Shown here: one piece after another, positions 8,228-15,226 of the stretch
How positions within the stretch are numbered: the stretch's first letter is position 1
Layout of the letters: the number at the start of each line of letters is the position of its first letter
DNA from: Phaeoceros laevis
Taxonomy: Eukaryota > Anthocerotophyta > Anthocerotopsida > Notothyladales
Length of the DNA stretch: 22,062 bases
Assembly: GCA_049999765.1 (NCBI GenBank)
Contig: JBNGIQ010003919.1
Span: 1-22,062 of the forward strand
Reading direction: 5' to 3'
Notes under the pieces: model-generated
What the model was told of the DNA's origin: nothing
The model's database searches: none
Seen by the model: only the letters and a program-made list of their open reading frames with translations
Position numbers and translations under genes: made by a program

Positions 8228-8859
8228 CTGGGGAGCGAGGCCTTGTTCAACGCATCGAAATCCAGCAGCGTCTGTCTATCACGGCAAGTCGCAGAACTGA
8301 GCAAGAGCTCATTGCAGAATTTCTCGATCTCGTCCGGAGGCAAAATGATCTTCTCCACAAAGCTCTGGTCCAGCTTGTCGGCCCTCAGGTGCATGAGCCT
8401 GTGCAATGTCGGCCCTTCCATATCCCTTGCAGTTCCGCCGCTGCTACCACCAGCTTGGAACAGCTTAGCAACCTCCTGCACGACGTTGTGAGCAACGGAG
8501 ACACCTTCAACCTTCTCTCCTGGACCAACATCTTCCAAGTCCGTCAGGCGCGCCATCTCATCTCCGGATCCGACCGCCTGAAAAACAGCTTCAGCCACAC
8601 CAACAATAGCAGAACCGCACTCCACACTGTCTGGTACCGGGGCATCCTGCTCTCCTTCCTCGATTCGTAAAACGAGGGGCTCCAGCTTCTCAACGCCCTG
8701 GCTTGGATTGAAGGACCCACAACAGACAGGAGACAATGTGACTGCCGCGCCTCCTTCTCCTGTCTTCACACGGGTCAGACCAGCTTCGCCATCGGAAGTG
8801 GCACTGTCGTCGTCGCTCGCCTCAGACCCTCCCTCCAGCCACCTCGGACCTCCTCCCAT
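8228..8859 (-). CDS. First coding exon of an unrecognised plant gene
   Basis: The ATG at 8859 has a favourable context (gtagcATGG) and an in-frame TAG 18 nt upstream. The exon codes 210 residues plus two bases and ends CCCCAG/gtatgc at 8228/8227. The N-terminal half is acidic low complexity (SEASDDDSATSDGEAG; RIEEGEQDAPVPD). The C-terminal 60 residues look folded and helical (LHRLMHLRADKLDQSFVEKI, then ILPPDEIEKFCNELLLS and TLLDFDALNKASLP). No domain is recognised. The 5' leader appears spliced (two 73-nt introns between 8961 and 9116), with a TATA box 72 nt beyond. Downstream exons are not found to the left, where the opposing gene lies, so the gene may be truncated. An overlapping plus frame (8128-8670) is less protein-like. 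Confidence 0.5.
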
Positions 8860-8954
8860 GCTACTTCTCGATCTCTACCGTCTCCCTATTCACAACACAA
8901 CACCATCAATTGATCAGAATTACTATTCGTTCAAATGTCTCGAACTCCAAGAAC

Positions 8955-9120
8955 GCCTGCCTGCGAGGACACAGCCACAAAGTTTTCTTGAACAGCCACA
9001 ACGCATCCGATGAGAAGTGAAGTGAAAACTCACCGCCGCCTGCCTGTGAGGACACAGCCACGAAGTTTTCTTCAACAGCCACAACGCATCCGATGAGAAG
9101 TGAAGTGAAAACTCACCGCC
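8955..9120 (-). repeat. 83-bp tandem duplication of a leader intron plus 10-nt exon
   Basis: Copies at 8955-9037 and 9038-9120 are nearly identical. Read on the minus strand, each is a 73-nt intron (9044-9116 and 8961-9033) with donor gtgagt and acceptor tcctcacag or tcctcgcag. The 10-nt segment GCAGGCGGCG (9043-9034) lies between them. The layout is exon, intron, 10-nt micro-exon, intron, then the exon containing ATG 8859. Confidence 0.8.
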
Positions 9121-9188
9121 GCCAGAGTGAGAGCAACAGACAGCAGGACGCTCGAAGTTGTTAGAATATGCCAGGGCCACAATAGAAG

Positions 9189-9197
9189 CTTTATATA
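9189..9197 (-). promoter_or_regulatory. TATA box for the 8859 gene
   Basis: On the minus strand the sequence reads TATATAAAG (9197-9189), a canonical plant TATA box. A start about 30 nt downstream, near 9160, would give a first leader exon of roughly 45 nt before the donor at 9116. Confidence 0.5.
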
Positions 9198-9199
9198 AG

Positions 9200-9700
9200 A
9201 ATAACACCAAGACACAGGATACACGGATACACCACACAGAGACCAGTATATAAGATACAGATCACAAAGCACCTATTTATACTCATAATATTCCCTAAGA
9301 TAGTATTATCATATAAACCTATAATCTATTATAGTAGTATCATATGTACCACAAACTAACATAACAATATAACAATATAGAGACATATTCTAACAGAAGT
9401 GACAAAGGAAATCGTTTGCTTCCGCAGTGCTATGCAGAAGCCATCTCCACAGATTGTGCAAAGGAAGGCGTTGCTGTATTCGCGCGCAACAAGGTGAAAC
9501 TCCTGGTAGGTAGGCATACAATCTAACATTGTACAGCGTACCCGGGGATTCTGCCTGGACGTGGCTTTTGTTAGGGTCATCTTCCGACAGCGGTCCCTGA
9601 GCGATGGCCACCGTGGTATGGCAACAGGACCTGTTGTGGACCCATCAAATTGGAATTGTTGTGTGTACAAGTGCTCTACCAGGAACCCCCGCTCACCTCA
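9200..9700. other. AT-rich spacer, no supported gene
   Basis: From 9240 to 9390 the sequence is very AT-rich (acaatata-type runs). A minus-strand stretch beginning ATG at 9611 (MAIAQGPLSEDDPNKSHVQAE) looks mildly protein-like for about 30 codons, then degrades. It has no clear splice partner. Confidence 0.4.
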
Positions 9701-9872
9701 GCTTCGAGAGTGAACCGCTCGCAAACAAAGCTTCCAGGTGCAGCAGTGTAAGGAGCCCAGCACTTCCACTTCCGAGAACGAGAACGTGTGTGGGCAGGGC
9801 AGGGACTGCTCTTGCTCCGGTAGGTGCCAGGAGCAGGAGCACTTGTGGCAATAATTTTTTCTGGACCTTACC

Positions 9873-11447
9873 ATGTGGTGGGATAATAGACGAAACAAGA
9901 AGAGCTCCCGTTCCGCTGACTTCCGGCATAAGGGGTCTGGCGAGGTGCTGTGGTTAAACAACAGGTTTAAGCCAGCTTGGGTTGATGAGCAGCTCGTCTC
10001 CTTGGATATGCAGATGGGTCACGGTTCCTCTCCTTCCAACTCCACCTCTCCAGATAATCCTGAACCTGGAAGGCGTACAGGTGGTGAGATGGGCTCCGGG
10101 TGCAGCAGTGTAAGAAGCCCAGCACTTCCATATCCAATGGGCCATGGAGTCTCTTCTTTCGAGTCCAGCTCTCTGGATACGCCTGAATCTGGCAGGCGTG
10201 CAGAATTGGAAATGGGCGTCGTAACTGCTGCAACCGTGAGCATGTTATGTCAGCAGGGGAAGCTTTCTGAGGCGATTGGAGCCCTGGAATCTCTGGCGCA
10301 GTCGGACTGTGCCGTTTCTTAGTCTCTGTTTTACACTGTGCTAAAACTCTGTACAGCTAAGAAGGATTTGGTGGTGGGGCGACGAGTTCAAGATCTCAAA
10401 CTTGGGTACGAGTCGAATGCATATTTGGGCAATCATATCTTGCGCATGTATGCATGTGGAGGTAGGCTAAAGGAGGCGCTGGATGTGTTCAACAGGGTAG
10501 GGAAACCGGATGTCTACATGTGGTTTTCCATAATCTCTGCACATGTTAAGCACGGAAAACCGAAAGAGGCCATAGAACTGTACCATGAAATGCGTAGGTC
10601 AGAAGTGAAGGCGGATGGTTACGTCTTTGTAGCTGCCCTTCAAGCTTGTGCATTTGCTGCCGACTTAGAATCTGGCAGAACAGTGCACCGCGATGTGTTG
10701 CGCAGTGGCATTCGTACTAACTTGTTTGTTAACAGCTGCATCGTAGACATGTATGCAAAATGTGGCAGAATAAAAGATGCACACCAGGTTTTTGACAACA
10801 TGGAAACAAAGAATGTGGTAACATGGACAGCCCTGATTGCTGGGTATGCACAGCAAGGACTCGGCCAAGAGGCGCTTGTTGTGTATGAACAAATGGAGGA
10901 GGCGGGTCTCATTTTGGCTGACCGTGTTACTTTTGCTTGCCTTCCGAAGGCGTGTGCAAGCACGGGTGCCTTGCAGAAGGGCAGGGAGCTGCACTCACAG
11001 ATTGTCAAAAGAGGTTTGCTGGATGACGTAGTGGTGGGCAACTGCCTGGTGGACATGTATGCAAAATGTGGTGAGCTGGAAGATGCACGCCAGGTTTTTG
11101 ACAGCATGGCTGCGAAGGATGTGGTGACATGGACAGCCCTGATTGCTGGGTACGGTGTTTGTGGTCAAGGTCACAAGGCGCTAGCTTGTTTTGAGGAGAT
11201 GTTAGTTGGCGATGTTCATCCTAACGATGCTACTTTTACTTGCCTTCTAGTAGCATGCAGTCAGGAGGGTCTGGTCCAGGAGGGTCGCAAGATCTTTGAT
11301 TCCATGGCTGAACAGCATGGCATCAAACCTACTGTTGAGCATTTCACCTGCATGATCGATCTTCTTGGGCGTGCTGGCCAATTAGATGAGGCGGAGAAGA
11401 TGCTATTATCATGTGAGGGACAAAGTGACGTGGCGAGATATGGATAA
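9873..11447 (+). pseudogene. PLS-class PPR protein, copy 2, truncated and with one amber stop
   Basis: This is the more complete of the two large PPR copies. From ATG 9873 (in-frame TAA 21 nt upstream) come about 110 residues of Ser/Pro-rich N-terminus. The PPR array then starts with SMLCQQGKLSEAIGALESL, followed by NHILRMYACGGRLKEALDVF, PDVYMWFSIISAHVKHG, CIVDMYAKCGRIKDAHQVF, NVVTWTALIAGYAQQG, CLVDMYAKCGELEDARQVF, TFTCLLVACSQEGLVQEG and EHFTCMIDLLGRAGQLDEAEK. One TAG at 10320-10322 interrupts the frame. Homology to copy 1 ends at about 11435 (CEGQSDVA); four codons later the frame stops. The rest of the E region and any DYW domain are absent. The family acts in mitochondria or chloroplasts on RNA editing or processing. 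No organelle targeting peptide is obvious, so this is probably non-functional. Confidence 0.85.
10014..10219 (+). repeat. 123-bp tandem repeat in the PPR N-terminus
   Basis: ATG codons at 10014 and 10137 start two 41-codon units (MGHGSSPSNSTSPDNPEPGR and MGHGVSSFESSSLDTPESGR). The second unit is incomplete. The segment tgcagcagtgtaa at 10101 also has a near-copy at 9739 with the same downstream gagcccagcacttcc, in a different frame, so the upstream DNA took part in the duplication. Confidence 0.75.
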
Positions 11448-11501
11448 ATTTAGGGAGGTGCATATAGCTATGACCGCTATAACACATATAGTGCAAAGAG
11501 C

Positions 11502-11690
11502 TATGTACCATACCATACCCATGGTATGGTACATACCATTGATGCCGTTAACCATCACCATGTTATGGTGACCATTAGCTATATAATGGTCACCATAACG
11601 TGGTGATGGTGACCATTATACCGGAATATACCCTGACACCCGTGGACATGGATATCCACGGGTGTCAGGGAGCTGCTTGTTCAGCAGCTC
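11502..11690. repeat. Cluster of four strong inverted repeats
   Basis: (1) 15-bp perfect stem tatgtaccataccat with loop accc (11502-11535). (2) 27-bp stem with one mismatch, arms 11551-11577 and 11584-11610, loop gctata; the right arm can alternatively pair 13 bp with 11606-11618. (3) 16-bp perfect stem ccctgacacccgtgga (11631-11646 with 11655-11670). (4) 8-bp stem gagctgct (11670-11677 with 11683-11690). They are packed end to end just beyond the broken PPR copy and overlap the 3' end of the minus-strand coiled-coil frame. Confidence 0.9.
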
Positions 11691-12338
11691 CCACTTTCTC
11701 TTCCAAGGTACGAATGCTGCACCTTGCATTGTCGCGCTCATGTAGCGAATCATCCTCGCTTCAATTTCTTCCTTGGTCTTAACAAGCTCAGCGGACTTGT
11801 CCGCCCATCCTCGGAGCTTTGCTTCAAACTTGCCACGCTCCTCAGTGGCACACCTCTCCATCTCAGTCTTGAGGCTTGCCAATTTTCCATCAAAAGTGCG
11901 CTTCTCAGTTCGCACTTCATCTCCTTCCTTCTCCAATCTAGCCACCTTATCTCGGAGCACTGTGAGCTTCTTGTCCTTCGTCTCCGTGGCCTCTGCCTTC
12001 GCCTTCCAAAACATGACTTGGGAGATCAATGTCTGTTGCTTCTCCCAAAATTTCCCTATCATAACCCCCATGTCTCTCAAACGTTGGAGTCGCTGCACCA
12101 CATCATTGGGACCTCCTTCCCCAACTCCTGCAACCAGCGCGCTCACGGCGCCCCTCGGGATAGGTGGTGGTGGTGGCCCCAAGTTGGCTGGATCCCCAAT
12201 CCCTATGTTCCTCAGCCAAGACTCGAGAGGTTCCACGCCCTCCTGATTCCCCACAGGAGGTGTCTCGACCTCCTGCTGCCTACCTACGGGAGGTGTCACC
12301 ACCTCCGCTGTCACTACGGGAGGTGTCTCAACCTCCAT
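11616..12338 (-). CDS. Coiled-coil protein with Pro-rich N-terminus
   Basis: A minus-strand frame from ATG 12338 to TAA 11616, about 240 residues. The N-terminal 40 residues carry a repeated Glu-Val-x-Thr-Pro-Pro-Val motif (EVETPPVVTAEVVTPPVG, then QQEVETPPVG). A PPPPPIP run and SALVAGVGEGG follow. Residues about 85-220 are Lys/Glu-rich heptads (LTVLRDKVARLEKEGDEV; SLKTEMERCATEERGKFEAK). The last 17 codons lie inside hairpins 2 and 3, so the native C-terminus may differ, for example by splicing at CAAG/gtgcag near 11720. The frame stays open upstream to about 12470 apart from a TAG at 12365-12363 that CAG would repair (reading VKVQ-stop-EQVSQ). It is not similar in sequence to the 1056-2286 coiled-coil protein beyond composition. 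Function is unknown. Confidence 0.5.
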   Translation of the reverse strand: MEVETPPVVTAEVVTPPVGRQQEVETPPVGNQEGVEPLESWLRNIGIGDPANLGPPPPPIPRGAVSALVAGVGEGGPNDVVQRLQRLRDMGVMIGKFWEKQQTLISQVMFWKAKAEATETKDKKLTVLRDKVARLEKEGDEVRTEKRTFDGKLASLKTEMERCATEERGKFEAKLRGWADKSAELVKTKEEIEARMIRYMSATMQGAAFVPWKRKWELLNKQLPDTRGYPCPRVSGYIPV

Positions 12339-12490
12339 CTCCTGCACTTGAGATACCTGCTCCTACTGTACCTTCACTTCCATCTGCGGGAGCTCTGTTC
12401 CTGCCGGCTCCCCTGTGCCACCTCCTGGAGGTGGTACCACACCTCCCTGCACTATATGAATGGGACAATAAACTACAACCTAGAATAGTG

Positions 12491-12551
12491 AATGGTCACC
12501 ATAACGTGCGTGGGTACGTCGTCGTTATCCTACCATAACGACGGCGTACCC
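12491..12551. repeat. Hairpin plus 18-bp direct repeat of the left cluster
   Basis: The sequence aatggtcaccataacgtg at 12491-12508 is identical to 11585-11602, in the same orientation. It is followed by a 17-bp stem with one mismatch (12512-12528 with 12535-12551, loop cctacc). So both sides of the coiled-coil gene carry this 18-mer followed by a hairpin. Confidence 0.85.
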
Positions 12552-12649
12552 GCTCCATGTGGCGCATCACGTCACACGGATTAGTGGATCAATTGTATAT
12601 GTGGCTTTGGAAATAAAGGCGCTAAAATTCCTCGCAAAAAAAAAAAAAA
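12552..12649 (+). mobile_element. Retroposon 3' end with poly-A tail
   Basis: Unrecognised sequence ends in cctcgc followed by 14 A residues (12636-12649), directly against copia gag sequence. The tail matches the truncated retroposon at 6218-6315. The left boundary is unknown: a 10-bp string after the tail (gagactatgg, 12650) resembles gagatatgg at 11435, so the retroposed unit may start at the PPR break. Confidence 0.45.
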
Positions 12650-12655
12650 GAGACT

Positions 12656-13300
12656 ATGGTTTTGAGTACCTCTTCGGCCTGCACATCTGCTGAGATGTGG
12701 GACCAGCTCGCGCAGGTCTATCAGTCCAAGGACATGATGTCCCGGATGTCTGCGTCCACACGATTCTATTCCCTGCAAATGAAGGAAGGAGATTCAATGG
12801 AGCACTTCGTCGGAATTTTCAGAGCTGCAAGGCTGAAGCTCGCTCAGAGCGGGACTCACCTTATTGAAATGGATTCATGTGTAAGACTGTTGGCAGCACT
12901 CCCACCAAGCTGGAGTAGCTTCATGTCAAGCCAGAATGCTGTGCTTCGACTATTGGAGATGGTCGCCAAGAACGGACCTGAGGATGCTGATATTCCCATG
13001 CTCACAATGAATGAGCTTGTGGGCGCGCTCATGCAAGAGGAGGCGTCCAGATCAGCACAACGAGGGCAAAGCAGCAGTAAGTCACAGTCACATGTGTTAT
13101 ATGCTGGCAAATAGAGTAATCATAATTTCAGAAAGACCCCAAGGTCACCTGGATTTCGTCCCAAGCCTGGTGGAGAATCTTCACTATCAAGGAAGCGCAC
13201 TGGTAATTGTAACTGGTGCGGATTACCAAATCACTGGGAGCGAGAGTGTCGGAAAAAGAAAGCGGGAGAGCCTCGCCGGAATCCTCCCACCTCTCCTGAA
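12656..13300 (+). pseudogene. Copia Gag (5'-truncated)
   Basis: The UBN2-type capsid region reads from SACTSAEMWDQLAQVYQSKD through FYSLQMKEGDSMEHFV and LLAALPPSWSSF. A TAG at 13112-13114 breaks the frame. After it the same frame continues into the nucleocapsid CCHC zinc knuckle CNWCGLPNHWEREC (C-x2-C-x4-H-x4-C, about 13207-13248). The N-terminus of Gag is missing. Gag would normally form the virus-like particle and bind element RNA. Confidence 0.85.
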
Positions 13301-15226
13301 GTGAACTCTGTGAAGAAGGGAAAATCAAGCTCTTCAGTGCTTCTTATGCTTTCTGCTAATCAAAGATCCAAGAATGACAAAATCCAACCTCAACTTTGCA
13401 CGGCATATTCCTCAATAGAGAATCCGGATGTTCATGGTTGGTATATAGACTCAGGGGCCACTTCACATATATGTCGTGATCAAAACTGTTTTACGACTTA
13501 TGAGAAGACGGCTGACCAGCAAGTCATCCTTGGGAATAACAGCACTCTCAAAGTTCAAGGAGAAGGTACTGTGATTCTCACATCACCAGAAGGGCACCGT
13601 CTACAACTTACCGGGGTGCTTCATGTAGCAGACATCGCCAAGAATTTGGTCTCCGTCACACAACTGTTGGACAAACCAGGCACTCAAGTTATGTTCTTGG
13701 GGAACGAGTGTCAAATACATGCTGGTGGAAACCAAATATTCCGAGCATACTTAACCCATGACCTATTCAGGTTGCAGGCACAGGTTGTGTGCTCACCTCT
13801 ACAGATGACACTTGCTGTAAGTGAGAAAACTGTGCGCCACCCTGAGTCCAAGCTCTGGCACCTGCACCTTGGCCATCCGAGCTACTCCAAGTTAGACCAT
13901 ATCAGTAAGAAGAATCCATACGCCACAGAAGTCATATGTGGCAAGCATGAAAAAGTGCTGTGTGAATCCTGTATCATGTCCAAACATCATGTACCTGCAT
14001 ATCCAACGACGGGTGGAACAAGGGCAACTTCTCCACTTGAATTAGTTCACTCTGACGTGTGTGGTCCCGTCTCTGTACCATCGCTTGGAGGCTCTCGTTA
14101 CTTCCTTCTCTTCATCGACGACTATTCCCGGTACAGTTGGGTGTATCTCCTGAAGCATAAGTCCGAAGCTTTCGAAATCTTCAAGGAATTTCAGGCTTTA
14201 TCGGAGAGACAATCGGGGTTTCAGCTCAAATGTCTTCGAACCGATAACGGCGGCGAGTTTGATTCCAATGCTTTCAATACCTACTGCAGACAACACGAGA
14301 TACTTCGTCAGTTTTCAGCCGCTTATAGCCCATCTCAAAATGGGGTCGCAGAGCGGCGCAATCGAACTCTTCAAGAGATGACCAGAGCGATGTTACGACA
14401 TGCCAGACTTCCACTCTCCTATTAGGGTGAAGCTCTTACCACAGCTAATTATCTTCACAATCGGCTGCCCGGTAAGTCGAGTGATATGCAAACACCATAT
14501 GAACGTTGGTTCAAGCGTCCCCCTAATATCAGCCACCTTCGCGTGTTTGGCTCCCCTGCATACGCACACATTACTAAAAGCAAGCTGGCTCATGCCAAGC
14601 TATCTGCTAGGTCAGAGAAGCTAATTTTTGTTGGGTATGCAGAGGGTATGAAAGCTTACAGACTCATTCATCCCCAAACACATGCTGTTACTAATTCACG
14701 AAGTGTCATTTTTTATGAACTCACCTCTGAATTCCAGGCTCACGGGGGGGATAATGAGAGTGAAGAGAATGAACACTTTGTAGTTGATCCTGGAATCATC
14801 ACAGAAACGGAGTCAGATCATGTTGACAGAGAATCAATGCACACAGACTCTGATAATGACTCAGATATGCACGAAAACTCTGGGAATGATACTGACCCCG
14901 CAACACTGACAACACATGAAAATCCGGGTGATAGTTCACCAGTAACATCTCCAATACACTCTCCTTTGGACTCTCCCTCTCCATCACCTGATGCACTGCC
15001 ACGTAGGAGTCAGAGATTACGCACGAATCCTCAGTCCACCCGTTACAGTCCGAGTCAATGGGTGAAGAATACTAGTCATACCAATTGGCAAACCGGTCAA
15101 ATCAGTGAGGATGGTCAAATCAGTGAGGATGTTGCAGTAGTACCTGAACCAGTGGGGGTTTCTAGTAGTAGTAGGGGGTGTACACGCCGGCGACTCCACT
15201 TGGGAATCAGGCGCGCTGCCACTTAA
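13301..15226 (+). pseudogene. Copia protease and integrase
   Basis: Continuous in frame with gag. The protease active site is WYIDSGATSH (from about 13440). The GAG-pre-integrase domain holds the HHCC zinc site (HLHLGHPSYSKLDHI, CESCIMSK). The integrase catalytic triad is visible: D in LVHSDVCGP, D in RTDNGGEF, E in GVAERRNR. A TAG at 14423-14425 replaces a codon where the family has a conserved tryptophan, just after the catalytic core. The frame then continues through YERWFKRPP and the C-terminal SRSVIFYE motif into a Ser/Asp-rich linker (RRSQRLRTNPQ). The tail after about 15180 belongs to the inserted LINE. Confidence 0.9.
15095..15130. repeat. 18-bp tandem duplication in the copia linker
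   Basis: Two perfect copies of ggtcaaatcagtgaggat (15095-15112, 15113-15130), in frame, duplicating six residues. Confidence 0.9.

Noticed and set aside
8128-8670. 180-codon plus-strand frame opposite the 8859 gene
   Set aside because: It is antisense to a frame with a good start context, TATA box, leader introns and a donor. Its own composition is Ser/Thr/His-rich with no start signal or domain.
11435-12655. Helitron carrying gene fragments
   Set aside because: There is a hairpin near the right side, but no CTRR end follows at the usual distance, no TC start is evident, and the block ends in a poly-A tail instead.
7694-14425. TAG read as a sense codon (amber reassignment), because six of seven in-frame stops are TAG
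   Set aside because: A TGA interrupts the 20261 gene in the same way, the LINE frame ends naturally at TAG (17064), and all sites fit C-to-T decay. The frames concerned also carry frameshifts and truncations.
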